This document shows positions 9,548-21,739 of a DNA stretch of 64,000 bases, piece by piece. Both the position numbers and the translations under genes were made by a program. A model generated the notes under the pieces. The model did no database searches, was not told the DNA's origin, and saw only the letters and a program-made list of their open reading frames with translations. Each line of letters opens with the position of its first letter. Within the stretch, counting starts at the first letter, position 1. This stretch comes from Candidatus Riesia pediculicola (GTDB lineage Bacteria; Pseudomonadota; Gammaproteobacteria; Enterobacterales; Enterobacteriaceae): NCBI RefSeq assembly GCF_002073915.1, contig NZ_CP012841.1:386507-450506 (forward strand). Direction: 5' to 3'.

Positions 9548-9910
9548 ATGAATGAAAGAACGATATTTCATGAAATAATTTCCGGAGAAGTGAATTCTAA
9601 GGTTGTATATCGAGATCATCTAGTCACTGCTTTTGAAGATATTCGACCTAAATCTCCAGTTCATATACTAATTGTTCCAAATAAATATATTAAAAATTTG
9701 AATTCTATTAAAGATACAGAAAACCAAAAAGTACTTTTGGGACATATGATATTCATTTGTTCTAAGATAGCAAAAATAAAAAAAATACAGGATACTGGAT
9801 ATCGTCTAGTAATGAATTGCAATAAAGACGCTGGTCAAGAAATCGACTATCTTCATATACATTTAGTAGGTGGTAAACCATTAGGAAGTTTTCTAGAAAT
9901 GAAAAAGTAA
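9548..9910 (+). CDS. hinT: HIT-family purine nucleoside phosphoramidase
   Basis: HinT hydrolyses adenosine 5'-phosphoramidates and aminoacyl-adenylates. The 120-residue product matches E. coli HinT (119) along its length: ERTIFHEIISGE, PKSPVHILIVP, and the C-terminal GGKPLG. The active-site HIT motif, H-x-H-x-H in the family, reads Y-L-H-I-H-L-V here (DYLHIHLVGG). The first histidine is therefore tyrosine, while the middle, nucleophilic histidine and the third remain. In E. coli ptsG and fhuE lie between ycfH and hinT; here the two are adjacent through deletion. Confidence 0.92.
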   Translation: MNERTIFHEIISGEVNSKVVYRDHLVTAFEDIRPKSPVHILIVPNKYIKNLNSIKDTENQKVLLGHMIFICSKIAKIKKIQDTGYRLVMNCNKDAGQEIDYLHIHLVGGKPLGSFLEMKK

Positions 9911-10092
9911 GTTTAGTTTTTTTCAATTAAGATTCTATATTTTTTGAAATTTCTGAATTTTTAAGCGAATCTTGACGAACAAAAAGTATTCGATTCAAAA
10001 AGATATTATCTGGCAAGATAATCCAGTTGATTTTAGATTGTTTTTAAAGAATACTAATAATTTTCTGACGAAGTATATTTATCTTCTTATTT

Positions 10093-11451
10093 ATGTTGTA
10101 CTCTATTCAACGCTTAGAACATCAAAAATTTTTGATAAATTTAAAGAAATTACCTCAAATTCCTTCTAAAATCATTACATTACATCAAGCAAAAAACTTC
10201 AGAAAAATCGTCCTTGAAAAAATCAGTAACGCAGAAGAATGCATTTACATTCCAGTTCTTTATTTTGAGAAAGACGATTCTGGTAAAGAAATTATTGAAG
10301 CTCTTATCTTTTCTAAAAAAAGAAAACCAAACTTGGATATCAAGATTATGGTAGATTGGAATCGTGCAAAAAGAAATAGAATAGGGAACAAATATGAAGA
10401 TATGACTAATCTTGATTGGTATCGTTTGATTTCGATTCGTCTTTCAAATCATAAGATTAATGTTTTTGGAATCCCGATTAGTATAACTGAAATTTTTGGA
10501 ACCTTTCATTTGAAAGGTATCATCATTGATGACAGTGTAATCTATAGTGGGGCCAGTATTAGCAATATATATTTTCATAGAAAAAGAAAACATCGATATG
10601 ATCGATATCATGTATTTTATAATCCCGATTTAGCTCAAACTATGAAAAATTTTCTTGACCAAGAAATCTTAAGATTTCCAGCTGTTCAAAGATACGATCT
10701 TCTTTTAAAAAACATCAAAATCAAAAAAAGACATGTTAACCGACTCCGAAAAAACTTAAAAAGATGTCATTATCAATTTCAAAAGACAGCTTCTGATGAA
10801 GAGCTCTCTGTTTGTCCAATCATAGGAATGGGTAAGAATAGTTCTTTAAATCGAGTTATATTGAGTTTAATAGGAAGCACAGACAAATACATGACTATTT
10901 GCACACCATATTTTAATTTTCCGATTGATATAATCAAGATGATTCAAAAATTGTTGGTTGTTGGAAAAAAAGTAGAAATCATTATTGGAGATAAAACGGC
11001 GAACGATTTTTATATTAATCCTAAAGAAAATTCCGTTGGATGGATTAATATCTTACCTTATCTATATGAAATCAATTTAAGAAACTTCGTTAAAATTTTA
11101 CAGAGATTTATCGATAATCAACAGTTAAATGTTCGATGTTGGAAATATTCAAATCACAGCTTTCATCTAAAAGGAATATGGATAGATTCAACTTGGCAAT
11201 TGATTACCGGAAACAACTTTAACCGAAGATCTTGGTATTTCGATTTAGAAAATGCAATACTAGTACATGATCCGACGAAAAAACGTTCTAATCAAATGAG
11301 AAAGGAGATGAATTGTATTCAAATGCATACTGTTCCTATTGTTCATTACGAACAAATTGAAAGTGTTTACCATTATCCTAGAAAGATCCAAAGAAGAATA
11401 TATCGAATAAAAAACACCGGTATTGATCATCTTGTAAAGATGATCATGTAA
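10093..11451 (+). CDS. pssA: CDP-diacylglycerol-serine O-phosphatidyltransferase (PLD-type)
   Basis: PssA makes phosphatidylserine, the precursor of phosphatidylethanolamine. This is the peripheral enterobacterial type of the phospholipase D superfamily. It has 452 residues (E. coli 451) and two HKD motifs: HLKGIIIDDS near residue 140 and HLKGIWIDS near residue 357; GDKTANDFYI and PYLYEINLR are also conserved. No transmembrane helix is expected. A short TTG ORF that overlaps the start in another frame is not supported. The gene ends 12 bases from the rpoC stop (convergent), and its last codons form a perfect inverted repeat. Its place beside rpoC is not the E. coli order. Confidence 0.95.
   Translation: MLYSIQRLEHQKFLINLKKLPQIPSKIITLHQAKNFRKIVLEKISNAEECIYIPVLYFEKDDSGKEIIEALIFSKKRKPNLDIKIMVDWNRAKRNRIGNKYEDMTNLDWYRLISIRLSNHKINVFGIPISITEIFGTFHLKGIIIDDSVIYSGASISNIYFHRKRKHRYDRYHVFYNPDLAQTMKNFLDQEILRFPAVQRYDLLLKNIKIKKRHVNRLRKNLKRCHYQFQKTASDEELSVCPIIGMGKNSSLNRVILSLIGSTDKYMTICTPYFNFPIDIIKMIQKLLVVGKKVEIIIGDKTANDFYINPKENSVGWINILPYLYEINLRNFVKILQRFIDNQQLNVRCWKYSNHSFHLKGIWIDSTWQLITGNNFNRRSWYFDLENAILVHDPTKKRSNQMRKEMNCIQMHTVPIVHYEQIESVYHYPRKIQRRIYRIKNTGIDHLVKMIM
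11424..11446. terminator. Perfect 10-bp inverted repeat between convergent pssA and rpoC
   Basis: TGATCATCTT, three bases GTA, then AAGATGATCA form a perfect hairpin. It lies inside the last codons of pssA and 18 bases downstream of the rpoC stop. On the minus strand the repeat is followed about eight bases later by a run of six T, so it could act as an imperfect terminator for rpoBC or as a 3'-end block against exonucleases. On the plus strand no T run follows. The function is inferred from structure only. Confidence 0.45.
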
Positions 11452-11463
11452 CCCATTGATGTG

Positions 11464-14400
11464 CTAGATTTCTTCACGGCTTTTAGTTTCGTCGACAACA
11501 GAGTGATCTTTCTTTGATTCCGAAATTTTTTTATTTTTGTTATGATAAGCGTATCCTGTACCAGCCGGTATCAACCTTCCTACTATCACATTTTCTTTCA
11601 AACCCCTCAAATCATCCTTTCTTCCAGCAATAGCTGCTTCTGTTAAAACTCTCGTAGTTTCTTGAAAGGAAGCTGCAGAGATGAAAGATTCTGTCGTTAA
11701 AGAAGCTTTTGTGATTCCTAAGAGATCTCTCCGATAAGTAGCTGGTTTTTTTTTAAAGGAAGATAACTGTTTATTTTTTTCTCGTATTCTTGTATATTCT
11801 ACTTGTTCTCCTTCCAAAAAATTCGAGTCTCCTGCATCGATGACAGTCACTTTTCTTAACATCTGTCTTACTATAACCTCGATATGTTTATCGTTGATCT
11901 TCACTCCTTGTAACCGATAAACTTCTTGAACTTCTTCCGTAATGTATTTGGAAACTTCATGAGAACCTCTTAGACGTAGAATATCGTGGGGAGATTCTGG
12001 TCCTTCTGAAAGGATATCTCCTTTAGAAACAAAGTCTCCTTCAAGAATATTTAATTGTCTCCATTTTGGAATCATTTCTTCATGAACCGATTGATCTATA
12101 TTGGAAGTAATGACTAGTCTACGCTTTCCCTTTGTCTCCCTTCCGAAAGAAATATATCCACTTATTTCTGCAAGAATAGCGGGTTCTTTAGGTTGTCTAG
12201 CTTCAAATAAATCAGCCACTCTTGGTAATCCTCCTGTAATATCTTTTGTTACAGTAGATTCTTGAGGAATTTTTGCTAAAATTTCTCCAGATTTTACGTA
12301 AGATCCTTCGTTGAACTGAATTATCGATCTGCCAGGTAAAAAATATTGTGCTGGAGAATCTGAAGAAGAGGTTAAGATGTTCTGACCTTTTTCATCTGTT
12401 ATCTTTATAGTAGGTCTTAAATCTTTTGCTGAAGAAGATCTTTCCGAAGTTTCTAAAACGATGATTGAAGATATTCCGGTTAATTCGTCTGTTTGCTGAA
12501 CAACGGATTGTCCTTCTATCACATCTTGAAACTGTATGATACCAGAAACCTCTGCTATGATCGGTATAGCATGGGGATCCCAATTAGCAATGATTTCTCC
12601 TTTTTCAACTGAATCTCCCTCGAATTTATTGAGATGTGAACCGTATGGTAATTTATGATTCTCTTTGATCCTTCCAAAATTATCCAAAACTCTAATTTCT
12701 GCATGTCGAGAAATCACAACAGAGACGTTTTGAAAACGAATACACTTGACGTTCTTCAACATTATTTTTCCGGAGTTACGAACTCTGATATTGGACTCAG
12801 ATGCTACTCTCGATGCTGCTCCTCCTATATGAAAAGTCCGCATGGTCAATTGAGTTCCAGGTTCTCCGATAGATTGCGCTGCGATCACTCCAACTGCTTC
12901 TCCAATACTAATTAGATTTCCTCTTGCCAGATCTCTTCCGTAACAATAGGAGCAAACTCCGAAATGTGTTTCACAACAAATGACAGATCGAACTTTAATC
13001 GAATCAATTGCATAGAGCTCCAATTTATCACACCATTCCTCATCTAACAAAGTATTTCTAGGTATAAAAATAGATTCATCGGAGTTTGTTAATAATGAAA
13101 TATCTTCTGCTGTCATTCTTCCTAAGATTTTTTCACTCAATCGATCTCCCACTTCTCCATCTTCCAACATAGAATTGAGCGTAATTCCTTCTCTAGTATG
13201 GCAATCTTTTTCAGTAATTACCAAATCTTGCGCAACATCTACCAATCTTCTAGTTAGATATCCTGAGTTTGCTGTTTTTAAAGCAGTATCAGCTAATCCC
13301 TTTCTTGCTCCATGTGTTGAAATAAAATACTGTAACACATTTAGTCCTTCCCTAAAGTTAGCGGTTATCGGAGTTTCAATAATCGATCCATCCGGTTTAG
13401 CCATCAACCCTCTCATACCAGCTAGTTGTCGTATTTGTGCAGCGGATCCTCTTGCACCAGAATCTGCCATCATAAATATGCTGTTGAACGAGGTTTGTTG
13501 CTCTTCTTGAAGGTTTTTGTTGATCACAATTTCTGTAGATAAATTCTCCATCATTGCCATAGCTACTCGTTCGTTAGCCACTGACCAAATATCGATAACT
13601 TTGTTATATCTTTCTCCGATAGTGACTAATCCAGATTGAAATTGTTCCTGAATTTCAGCTACTTCTTTTTCTGCTTCCGATATGATCTCGATCTTCTTTT
13701 TAGGTATTTCCATATCATCTATTCCTACGGAAGCTCCTGAACGTGCAGCATAATGAAATCCTGTATACATAACTTGATCTGCAAATTCGACAGTTTTTTT
13801 CAATCCTAATGTTCTATAACAAATGTTCAACATCGTAGAGATGGCTTTTTTTCCTAGAGGTCGGTTGATTAGATCGTAAGATAAACCCTCTGGAACTATC
13901 ATCCAAAATATCGCTCTTCCAATAGTTGTATCGACGATTGTTTTCTTTCGATCAAAACTACCATCACGTTTTATTCTAGACTCCTCTATTCTAACTTTAA
14001 CCCTGGCATTCAAAGAAGCCACATGAATTCTATATGCTTTCTCTGCCTCTTTTGGACTGGATAAAACCATTCCCTCTCCTTTTGCATTGATGCAATCTCT
14101 CGTCATATAATACAAACCTAGAACAACGTCCTGAGAAGGGACAATGATCGGTTCTCCACTAGCTGGAGATAAGATGTTCTTAGTAGACATCATTAATGAT
14201 CGAGCTTCTGATTGAGCTTCAGATGTTAGAGGAACATGGACAGCCATTTGATCACCGTCGAAATCAGCATTATATGCAGCGCAAACAAGAGGGTGTAGTT
14301 GAATTGCTTTTCCTTCAATTAATATTGGCTCGAAAGCTTGAATTCCTAATCTATGCAATGTAGGAGCTCTGTTTAACATTACAGGATGCTTTTGAATTAC

Positions 14401-15642
14401 ATCATCCAAGACGTCCCAAACAATCGATTCTTCTCTTTCTACCATCTTTTTTGCTGCTTTGATAGTGCTCGCCAACCCCATCCTTTCTAATTTTCCGTAT
14501 ATAAAAGGTTTAAAAAGTTCCAGTGCCATCCTTTTTGGAAGACCACATTGATTCAATCTGAGATAAGGACCAACTGTGATCACGGATCTTCCAGAATAAT
14601 CTACTCTCTTTCCAAGAAGATTTTGTCGAAACCTACCCTGCTTTCCTTTGATCATATCTGCAAGAGATTTCAGTGGTCTCTTATTAGATCCCGAGATCGC
14701 TCTTCCTCTTCTACCATTGTCCAAAAGAGCATCGACTGCTTCTTGTAACATCCTTTTCTCATTTCTAATAATGATCTCTGGAGCAGACAGATCTAACAAT
14801 CTTTTCAAACGATTATTTCGATTGATTACTCTCCTATACAGATCATTCAAGTCGGAAGTAGCAAATCTGCCTCCTTCTAATGGAACCAAGGGTCTTAGAT
14901 CTGGAGGTAATACTGGGAGAGCATCCAAGATCATCCATTCTGGTTTATTTCCGGAATGAATGAAAGATTCCATCAGTTTTATCCTTTTGGCAATTTTTTT
15001 TCGTTTAGTTTCAGAACTCGATCGATCTAGCTCTTTTCTTAGGTATTTACATTGAGATTTCAGATGAAGATTTTTTAAAAGTTTCTGTATAGACTCTGCT
15101 CCCATTCCAGCTGAAAATTCCTCTCCAAATTCTTCTAAAGAGTTTAAATATTGTTCTTCTGTCAATATTTGTCCGATTTTCAGATTTGTCGTACCTTCTT
15201 GTGTGACTACATAAGATTCAAAATAAAGAACCCTTTCGATATCTCTCAACGGAATGTCGAGAAGTAGACCAATTCTTGACGGAAGAGATTTCAGAAACCA
15301 TATATGAGCTATAGGAGAAGATAGTTCAATGTGTCCCATTCTTTCTCTACGAACTTTAGATTGAGTCACTTCTACTCCGCATTTTTCACATATTACTCCA
15401 CGGTGTTTCAGTCTCTTATATTTTCCACATAAACATTCATAATCTTTCACTGGTCCGAATATTCTAGAACAAAAAAGTCCATCTCTCTCTGGTTTAAAGG
15501 TTCGATAGTTAATGGTTTCCGGTTTCCTCACTTCACCGAAGGACCAAGATCGAATCGTGTCTGGAGAAGCTAGGGATATTTTAATCGTATCAAATTCTTC
15601 ATTACGATCATGTGATTTCAAAAAATTTAGTATTTCTTTCAT
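11464..15642 (-). CDS. rpoC: RNA polymerase subunit beta'
   Basis: Beta' forms the catalytic centre of RNA polymerase with beta. The product has 1392 residues (E. coli 1407) and starts [19 protein letters not shown]. Visible elements are the N-terminal zinc finger (CLCG then CEKCG, about residues 70-88), the Mg-binding NADFDGDQM near residue 460, the second zinc site (CYGRDLARG region) and the trigger-loop neighbourhood [19 protein letters not shown]. The C-terminus is slightly shorter than in E. coli and lysine-rich. It follows rpoB after 79 bases in the rplKAJL-rpoBC order. No frame break is seen. Confidence 0.98.
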   Translation of the reverse strand: MKEILNFLKSHDRNEEFDTIKISLASPDTIRSWSFGEVRKPETINYRTFKPERDGLFCSRIFGPVKDYECLCGKYKRLKHRGVICEKCGVEVTQSKVRRERMGHIELSSPIAHIWFLKSLPSRIGLLLDIPLRDIERVLYFESYVVTQEGTTNLKIGQILTEEQYLNSLEEFGEEFSAGMGAESIQKLLKNLHLKSQCKYLRKELDRSSSETKRKKIAKRIKLMESFIHSGNKPEWMILDALPVLPPDLRPLVPLEGGRFATSDLNDLYRRVINRNNRLKRLLDLSAPEIIIRNEKRMLQEAVDALLDNGRRGRAISGSNKRPLKSLADMIKGKQGRFRQNLLGKRVDYSGRSVITVGPYLRLNQCGLPKRMALELFKPFIYGKLERMGLASTIKAAKKMVEREESIVWDVLDDVIQKHPVMLNRAPTLHRLGIQAFEPILIEGKAIQLHPLVCAAYNADFDGDQMAVHVPLTSEAQSEARSLMMSTKNILSPASGEPIIVPSQDVVLGLYYMTRDCINAKGEGMVLSSPKEAEKAYRIHVASLNARVKVRIEESRIKRDGSFDRKKTIVDTTIGRAIFWMIVPEGLSYDLINRPLGKKAISTMLNICYRTLGLKKTVEFADQVMYTGFHYAARSGASVGIDDMEIPKKKIEIISEAEKEVAEIQEQFQSGLVTIGERYNKVIDIWSVANERVAMAMMENLSTEIVINKNLQEEQQTSFNSIFMMADSGARGSAAQIRQLAGMRGLMAKPDGSIIETPITANFREGLNVLQYFISTHGARKGLADTALKTANSGYLTRRLVDVAQDLVITEKDCHTREGITLNSMLEDGEVGDRLSEKILGRMTAEDISLLTNSDESIFIPRNTLLDEEWCDKLELYAIDSIKVRSVICCETHFGVCSYCYGRDLARGNLISIGEAVGVIAAQSIGEPGTQLTMRTFHIGGAASRVASESNIRVRNSGKIMLKNVKCIRFQNVSVVISRHAEIRVLDNFGRIKENHKLPYGSHLNKFEGDSVEKGEIIANWDPHAIPIIAEVSGIIQFQDVIEGQSVVQQTDELTGISSIIVLETSERSSSAKDLRPTIKITDEKGQNILTSSSDSPAQYFLPGRSIIQFNEGSYVKSGEILAKIPQESTVTKDITGGLPRVADLFEARQPKEPAILAEISGYISFGRETKGKRRLVITSNIDQSVHEEMIPKWRQLNILEGDFVSKGDILSEGPESPHDILRLRGSHEVSKYITEEVQEVYRLQGVKINDKHIEVIVRQMLRKVTVIDAGDSNFLEGEQVEYTRIREKNKQLSSFKKKPATYRRDLLGITKASLTTESFISAASFQETTRVLTEAAIAGRKDDLRGLKENVIVGRLIPAGTGYAYHNKNKKISESKKDHSVVDETKSREEI

Positions 15643-15721
15643 GTAGTAAAAACCTGTGATATTGATGTTGACATTGATTTGAAATTCTTAGTGATGAGTT
15701 TAAATATATCAACCGGTCAAT

Positions 15722-18700
15722 CTATCGCTTCCTTTCCAATTCAATATTGATCCCTAGAGATCTGATCTCTTTCAACAAAACATTGAAAGAATCTGGCATT
15801 CCAGGTTCCATTTTATGTTCTCCGCTGACAATGTTCTTGTACATCTTTGTTCTTCCATTTACATCGTCAGATTTGACAGTTAACATTTCTTGCAACGTAT
15901 GAGAAGCTCCATATGCTTCCAGAGCCCAAACTTCCATTTCTCCGAATCTCTGTCCTCCAAATTGTGCTTTTCCACCTAAAGGTTGTTGAGTTACTAAGCT
16001 ATAAGAACCTGTCGATCTAGCATGCATTTTATCGTCGACTAAATGATTTAATTTCAACATATACATATATCCAACTGTCACTAATCTTTCAAATTTTTCT
16101 CCAGTACATCCATCAAATAGAACAATTTGTCCAGAGGTTGGAAGACCTGCCAAATTCAGCATTTTTTTGATCTCATCTTCTTTAGCTCCATCAAAAACTG
16201 GAGTTGACATTGGTAACCCATTTTTTAGATTGTTCGCTAGTTCTAATACTTCCTTATCAGAAAATTCATCAAGATTCACTCTTTGATAAGTTCCAATTCC
16301 AATATCATAAGCTTTTTGAATGAATTTTCTGAGTTTCTCTATTTTCTCTTTTCTACGAATCATCCGATCAATTTGATTCCCAACTCCCTTAGCTGCCATC
16401 CCCAAATGTGTCTCTAAGATCTGTCCGATGTTCATTCTAGAAGGTACTCCGAGAGGGTTGAGAACGATATCCACTGGATTTCCTTCTTGATCGTATGGCA
16501 TGTCTTCTATCGGATTGATTTTCGATATCACTCCCTTGTTTCCATGACGACCAGCCATCTTATCTCCTGGTTGTATCTGTCGTTTTACAGCTAAATGCAC
16601 TTTGACAATTTTTAAAACACCTGGTGATAAATCGTCTCCTTGAGTGATTTGATGACTTTTTTTGTTCAATTTCTCTTTAAATGTCTTTTGTAATTCGTAA
16701 TATCTTCTTTGAAATTGGTTCAATGTTTTTTTGGCTTGATCATTCTTTAAGTCAATTTGAAATAATTTTCTTCCTTCTAAACTATCAATTTCTGATTTTT
16801 CCATTCCATTTCTAATTAGAAAATCGCGAACTTCACAGAATAGACAAGACTCAAGTATTTCGAGTTCTTCATGAAGATCTTTTTCCATCTCTTTCGTTCG
16901 AATCTTTTCTATTTCTAGAGTTCTTTTGTCTTTTTTCACTCCATCTCTTGTAAAGATTTGAACATCAATTACGGTTCCACAAGTTCCGTTTGGAACCCTC
17001 AAAGAGGAATCTTTCACATCAGATGCTTTTTCGCCAAATATGGCTCTTAGAAGTTTTTCTTCAGGAGTTAATTGAGTTTCTCCTTTTGGAGTCACCTTCC
17101 CAACTAATATTTCACCTCCAATTACCTCTGCTCCTATATAAACGATTCCTGACTCGTCTAACTTAGATAGAGCTGAAACTCCAACATTCGGAATATCAGC
17201 TGTAATTTCTTCTGGACCTAATTTAGTGTCCCTAGAGATGCAAGATAATTCTTGTATATGGATGGTTGTAAACCGATCTTTCTGAACGATTCTTTCTGAT
17301 ATTAAGATAGAGTCTTCGAAGTTATAACCATTCCATGGCATAAATGCGACTCTCATGTTTTGTCCTAATGCGAGCTCTCCCAGATCTGTAGATGGACCAT
17401 CTGCTAAAATTTCTCCTGATTTGACTTTATCTCCTAAAGAAACACAAGGTACTTGATTGATACAGGTATTTTGGTTGGATCTAGAATATTTTATCAAGTC
17501 ATATATATCAATTCCAAAATCATTTGAGAGAAGATCATGATGGTCAGTTTTTATTACTATCTTAGAAGAATCTACGTACTGTACTTTTCCAGATCTTTTA
17601 GCAATAATCGTTACTCCGGAATCTATTGCGACTACTCGTTCCATTCCTGTTCCAACCAAAGGTTTTTCCGATCTTAATGTAGGAACAGCTTGTCTTTGCA
17701 TATTTGCACCCATGAGTGCACGGTTAGCATCATCATGTTCAAGAAAAGGAATCAAGGACGCACCAACAGATACAATTTGTTGTGTGGAAACATCCATATA
17801 TTCTACTTGTTTTTTATTGAATAAATTAGATTCTCCTTTATTTCTACAAGTCACTAAATCTGTATAGAATGATCCGTCTTCGTTTAATATTGTATTTGCT
17901 TGAGCAATGATATGGTTTCCTTCTTCGATTGCAGAGAGGTAATGAATGTCATTGCTCACTATTCCGTTACGAACAACCCTATACGGAGTCTCTAAGAATC
18001 CATATTGATTGGTTCTAGCATATACAGAAAGTGAGTTGATCAATCCTATATTAGGTCCTTCTGGAGTTTCTATCGGACACATCCTTCCATAATGAGTTGG
18101 GTGAACATCTCTTACTTCAAATCCTGCTCTTTCTCGAGTCAAACCTCCTGGACCTAATGCTGAAATCCGTCTTTTATGAGTGATTTCTGATAATGGATTG
18201 TTTTGATCCATAAATTGAGAAAGTTGACTAGATCCGAAAAATTCCTTAACAGCAGCAGAAATTGGTTTTGCGTTGATCATATCTTGTGGAGATAAAGATT
18301 CTAAGTCTCCTAAAGATAGTCTTTCTTTGACAGCTCTTTCCACTCGGATCAATCCTAATCTGAATTGATTTTCAGCCATCTCTCCGATTGAACGTATTCT
18401 TCTATTTCCCAAATGATCGATATCGTCCACCTCTCCTTTTCCATCTCTGATATCGATCAATTTCCTGATTACATCGATAATGTCTTGTTGATCCAGAACG
18501 TTATTTCCCTGATCTCGTGATTTATTTAAAGAGAGATTGAACTTCATCCTTCCTACTGAAGATAGGTCATATCGATCTTCTGAAAAAAATAAGTTTTTGA
18601 ATAGATGTTCTGCTGATTCTTTCGTAGGAGGTTCCCCAGGTCTCATCATTCTGTAGATTTCTATTAAAGCATCGAATTGATCTTTTGTAGAATCGATTCT

Positions 18701-19750
18701 TAGAGTGTTAGATATATAAGAACCTCTATCTAAATCGTTTGTAAAGAGTGTTTGAATGGTTTCGTGATTAGTCGTTTTTAAATCTTCTAAAATTTCTTTT
18801 GATATTTTTGTATTTGCTGAACAAATTAGCTTTCCATCGCTTTGATTGAAATAATCCTTGTCTATTATCTTTCCAATGAGATATTCTGAAGGAACTTCGA
18901 TTTCTTGAATGTTATCTTTTTCTAAATTTTCAATATGCAATGTAGTGATTCTGTTTCCTTTATGAACATATTTCTTTCCATCTTTGATAATATCAAAGGA
19001 TGCTGTCTCTCCTCTTAATCTTTTAGGAATCAACTTCATGAAGAATTTATTTTGGTATCTTTTAAAAGTTGTCTTTTTAAAGAATAAATTCAACATTTCC
19101 TCTTCGTTATATCCCATCGCACGAAGTATAACAGTCGCTGGTAGTTTTCTTCTTCTATCAATTCTGACAAATATATGATCTTTAATATCAAATTCAAAAT
19201 CCAACCAAGATCCACGATACGGAATTATTCTGGCGTTATATAAGATCTTTCCTGAAGAATGCGTTTTTCCTTTATCACTATCAAAAAACACACCTGGACT
19301 TCGATGTAATTGAGAAACGACAACCCTCTCAGTTCCATTGATGATAAAAGTTCCATTTTCAGTCATGATTGGGATTTCTCCCATATATACTTCTTGATCT
19401 TTAATTTTTTGTATCTTCTTAGAAGATTCTTTATCGTATACCACTAACCTCAATTTTACTTTTAAGGAAGAAGAATAAGTCGTACTTCTTGTTCTACATT
19501 CTTTAACATCAAATATTGGATCTTCTAAACGATAATTGATATATCTTAGCTCAGCACATCCATTATAACTCCTAATAGGAAAAACTGAATGAAGAGCAGA
19601 TTCTATTCCACTCTTTTTATCTCTACATCCATTGATGAATTGAGAAAATGAGTCCACCTGAATAGATAGAAGATAAGGAACACTCAAAACTTGAGGTCTT
19701 TTACTGAAATTTTTTCTGATACGTCTTTTATTTTTGTAATCTAAACCCAT
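15722..19750 (-). CDS. rpoB: RNA polymerase subunit beta
   Basis: Beta is the second large subunit of RNA polymerase. The product has 1342 residues, the E. coli length, starting [15 protein letters not shown] and ending NIELERKR. The rifampicin-binding region is wild type ([24 protein letters not shown], with Asp516, His526 and Ser531 equivalents), so a drug-sensitive enzyme is expected. [12 protein letters not shown] and the C-terminal [23 protein letters not shown] region are intact. Between rplL and rpoB are 177 bases; in E. coli the corresponding spacer has an attenuator and RNase III site, which I cannot recognise here. Confidence 0.98.
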   Translation of the reverse strand: MGLDYKNKRRIRKNFSKRPQVLSVPYLLSIQVDSFSQFINGCRDKKSGIESALHSVFPIRSYNGCAELRYINYRLEDPIFDVKECRTRSTTYSSSLKVKLRLVVYDKESSKKIQKIKDQEVYMGEIPIMTENGTFIINGTERVVVSQLHRSPGVFFDSDKGKTHSSGKILYNARIIPYRGSWLDFEFDIKDHIFVRIDRRRKLPATVILRAMGYNEEEMLNLFFKKTTFKRYQNKFFMKLIPKRLRGETASFDIIKDGKKYVHKGNRITTLHIENLEKDNIQEIEVPSEYLIGKIIDKDYFNQSDGKLICSANTKISKEILEDLKTTNHETIQTLFTNDLDRGSYISNTLRIDSTKDQFDALIEIYRMMRPGEPPTKESAEHLFKNLFFSEDRYDLSSVGRMKFNLSLNKSRDQGNNVLDQQDIIDVIRKLIDIRDGKGEVDDIDHLGNRRIRSIGEMAENQFRLGLIRVERAVKERLSLGDLESLSPQDMINAKPISAAVKEFFGSSQLSQFMDQNNPLSEITHKRRISALGPGGLTRERAGFEVRDVHPTHYGRMCPIETPEGPNIGLINSLSVYARTNQYGFLETPYRVVRNGIVSNDIHYLSAIEEGNHIIAQANTILNEDGSFYTDLVTCRNKGESNLFNKKQVEYMDVSTQQIVSVGASLIPFLEHDDANRALMGANMQRQAVPTLRSEKPLVGTGMERVVAIDSGVTIIAKRSGKVQYVDSSKIVIKTDHHDLLSNDFGIDIYDLIKYSRSNQNTCINQVPCVSLGDKVKSGEILADGPSTDLGELALGQNMRVAFMPWNGYNFEDSILISERIVQKDRFTTIHIQELSCISRDTKLGPEEITADIPNVGVSALSKLDESGIVYIGAEVIGGEILVGKVTPKGETQLTPEEKLLRAIFGEKASDVKDSSLRVPNGTCGTVIDVQIFTRDGVKKDKRTLEIEKIRTKEMEKDLHEELEILESCLFCEVRDFLIRNGMEKSEIDSLEGRKLFQIDLKNDQAKKTLNQFQRRYYELQKTFKEKLNKKSHQITQGDDLSPGVLKIVKVHLAVKRQIQPGDKMAGRHGNKGVISKINPIEDMPYDQEGNPVDIVLNPLGVPSRMNIGQILETHLGMAAKGVGNQIDRMIRRKEKIEKLRKFIQKAYDIGIGTYQRVNLDEFSDKEVLELANNLKNGLPMSTPVFDGAKEDEIKKMLNLAGLPTSGQIVLFDGCTGEKFERLVTVGYMYMLKLNHLVDDKMHARSTGSYSLVTQQPLGGKAQFGGQRFGEMEVWALEAYGASHTLQEMLTVKSDDVNGRTKMYKNIVSGEHKMEPGMPDSFNVLLKEIRSLGINIELERKR

Positions 19751-19927
19751 ATACTTCCTTTATGTATTTTGACTTAAAGATTTTTAATTGGTCATTCATT
19801 GGTTTCGAATCAATTTCTATCTCGTTCAATACGATCATAACTCTTTATTTTCAGATTATTTTGAGGGTTTTGATCGATTTAGTTTGATTATTCGTGATCT
19901 CTTCATCGTGAATTTTCAAAAAATTAT

Positions 19928-20302
19928 CTACTCTATAGTAATAGATGCCCCCGATTTTTCTAAAGCTTTTTTGATTATTTCGACATCTTCTTTTGATGCA
20001 GTATCTTTCAAAACGGAAGGACAAGATTCTACAATATCCTTTGCTTCCTTCAGTCCTAAACTAATTACAGATCTCACAGCTTTGATTACAGCGATTTTAT
20101 TGGATCCAAAAGATGTCAATATAATTTTAAACTCACTTTTTTCTGGTTTCTTTTCTTCAGGTTGATCTTTCTGGATAGAAGAAGTTTGTATTGCAGAAGA
20201 ATCGACGTTAAATTTCTTTTCTAGCATAGATGTCAATTCGATGATCTCCACCATGGACATATTCAAGATGGCATCAAAGATTTCTTTCTTATTAATAGAC
20301 AT
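19928..20302 (-). CDS. rplL: 50S ribosomal protein L7/L12
   Basis: L7/L12 forms the mobile stalk that recruits translation factors. The 124-residue product (E. coli 121) has the N-terminal dimerisation domain (IFDAILNMSMVEIIELTSMLEKKF), a hinge and the factor-binding C-terminal domain (KIAVIKAVRSVISLGLKEAKDIVE). The hinge is rich in Ser, Gln, Lys and Glu instead of the usual alanine-rich stretch. It follows rplJ after 53 bases; L10 and L12 assemble together. Confidence 0.96.
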   Translation of the reverse strand: MSINKKEIFDAILNMSMVEIIELTSMLEKKFNVDSSAIQTSSIQKDQPEEKKPEKSEFKIILTSFGSNKIAVIKAVRSVISLGLKEAKDIVESCPSVLKDTASKEDVEIIKKALEKSGASITIE

Positions 20303-20355
20303 ATTAGAGCTCCTTGATAATGTACAATTTCTTAGATATATTACAATTATAAATC

Positions 20356-20859
20356 TTACTTAGACTGTTCAATTTTCGATATCGCTCGTAAGAGACGTAG
20401 AAACTTTAGGATAGATATCTCTTTAATTACAAGTAGAAAGTTGAGAATTGCTTCTTCATGAAAATGAACTAATGCTAGTTTGTTCATGATTTCTTCTTTT
20501 ACCACCATGTCCTTCCCGACCATCCCCGAATGTATCGAAAAAGATGGATTATCCTTCATAAATTCTTTAAATATCTTAATAACTAAAGTTGGAACAAAAT
20601 TTTTAGAAAATGCGATAATAGTGGGTCCTACAAAAGATTTTTCTAAAGCAGAATACTGAGTATTTCGAACAGATATTTTTAATAAAGTATTTTTTCGAAC
20701 TTGAAGAAAAATTTTTTCTTTCTTACAAAGAATTCGAAGAGAATTGATTTGATTACTATCCACTCCTTGATAATTTGCGACAAAAACAGAAGAAGACTCT
20801 TTTAAAATCTTCCTAAGATCTTTCAAATATTTGGTTTTTTTTTCGAAGTTTTTTGACAT
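20356..20859 (-). CDS. rplJ: 50S ribosomal protein L10
   Basis: L10 anchors the L7/L12 stalk to 23S rRNA and, bound to L12, represses its own operon in E. coli. The product has 167 residues (E. coli 165); VFVANYQGVDSNQINSLR and VRKNTLLK are typical. The 179 bases upstream (20860-21038, after rplA) are where the E. coli rplJ leader and promoter lie; I did not find a clear copy of the L10 binding fold by eye. Confidence 0.95.
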   Translation of the reverse strand: MSKNFEKKTKYLKDLRKILKESSSVFVANYQGVDSNQINSLRILCKKEKIFLQVRKNTLLKISVRNTQYSALEKSFVGPTIIAFSKNFVPTLVIKIFKEFMKDNPSFSIHSGMVGKDMVVKEEIMNKLALVHFHEEAILNFLLVIKEISILKFLRLLRAISKIEQSK

Positions 20860-21038
20860 ATTGTTCTATCGATCTATATAGTTGATTTTTGAAAAATAGA
20901 AAATTAGAAGAAGGTAAGTTGAAATTCTAATCGATACAAGAAGATAAAATAAAGTTCTTAGCAGATTCTGATATTCCGAAATACCCAGATAAAACAGGTT
21001 AGAAAGTATCTAAACATCTAAAAAAGACAGAAGAAAAA

Positions 21039-21716
21039 TTAACACGAAAGGTTAGAGAGATCAATCTCAACACTTTTTCCCATAGTAGTTGATATGTGTA
21101 ACTTTTTGATATATGCGCCTTTTGCGGAGATTGGTTTCGATCTTATCAGATGTTTCAGAAAAAACCTAATGTTTTCTTCTATTTTTTTTTCATCGAGATC
21201 AATCTTTCCGACAGAAGAGTGAACGATACCATTTTTATCGTTTTGATAAAATGCTTTGCCATTTTGAACTTCTTTGATGCAACTTTCTATATCTTCTGTA
21301 ATTGTTCCTGTCTTAAGACTAGGCATCAGTCCTCTTGGACCGATGATATGACTGACTTTTTTGACTATCTTCATGGATTCCACAGAGGCAATTACTAGAT
21401 CGAACTTATTTTTTTTTCGAACGAGTTTTTCTGCTAGATCTTCCATTCCAATTAGTTTGATTCCAAGAATCTTCGCTTTTTCTGCAGATCTTCCACTTGT
21501 AAATACAGCAATCTTTCTTTTTTTTTCAAATCCATTTGGAAAAGCAAAGGATCCTCTTATGTTTTGCTCCATCTTCTTAACATCAATTGCTAATTGAACA
21601 GCAACATCTACGCTCTCTATAAACTTTGCTTTCTTTTGATTTTTTAGAAATTTAATTGCCTCGTTTAAAGAATATTTCTTCTTGATATTTCTTGCATTTT
21701 TTGATAGATCCTTCAT
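21039..21716 (-). CDS. rplA: 50S ribosomal protein L1
   Basis: L1 forms the other ribosomal stalk and in E. coli represses its own operon. From the ATG at 21716 the protein has 225 residues, starting MKDLSKNARNIKKKYSL, which aligns with the E. coli start. Upstream in-frame starts at 21734 (ATG) and 21743 (TTG, overlapping the rplK stop) are possible and would add six or nine residues. Family signatures include FIESVDVAVQLAID, VFTSGRSAEKA and the motif GPRGLMPSLKTGTI. It follows rplK directly. Confidence 0.94.
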   Translation of the reverse strand: MKDLSKNARNIKKKYSLNEAIKFLKNQKKAKFIESVDVAVQLAIDVKKMEQNIRGSFAFPNGFEKKRKIAVFTSGRSAEKAKILGIKLIGMEDLAEKLVRKKNKFDLVIASVESMKIVKKVSHIIGPRGLMPSLKTGTITEDIESCIKEVQNGKAFYQNDKNGIVHSSVGKIDLDEKKIEENIRFFLKHLIRSKPISAKGAYIKKLHISTTMGKSVEIDLSNLSC

Positions 21717-21739
21717 TTTATTTTTCGATTTCATATATT

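Noticed and set aside
9972..10169. Plus-strand TTG frame before pssA
   Set aside because: It runs into pssA in another frame, and nothing in it is recognisable; pssA from 10093 explains the region.
12392..19178. Frames of 60-110 codons on other frames within rpoC and rpoB
   Set aside because: They are shadows of strongly conserved coding sequence and carry no independent signal.
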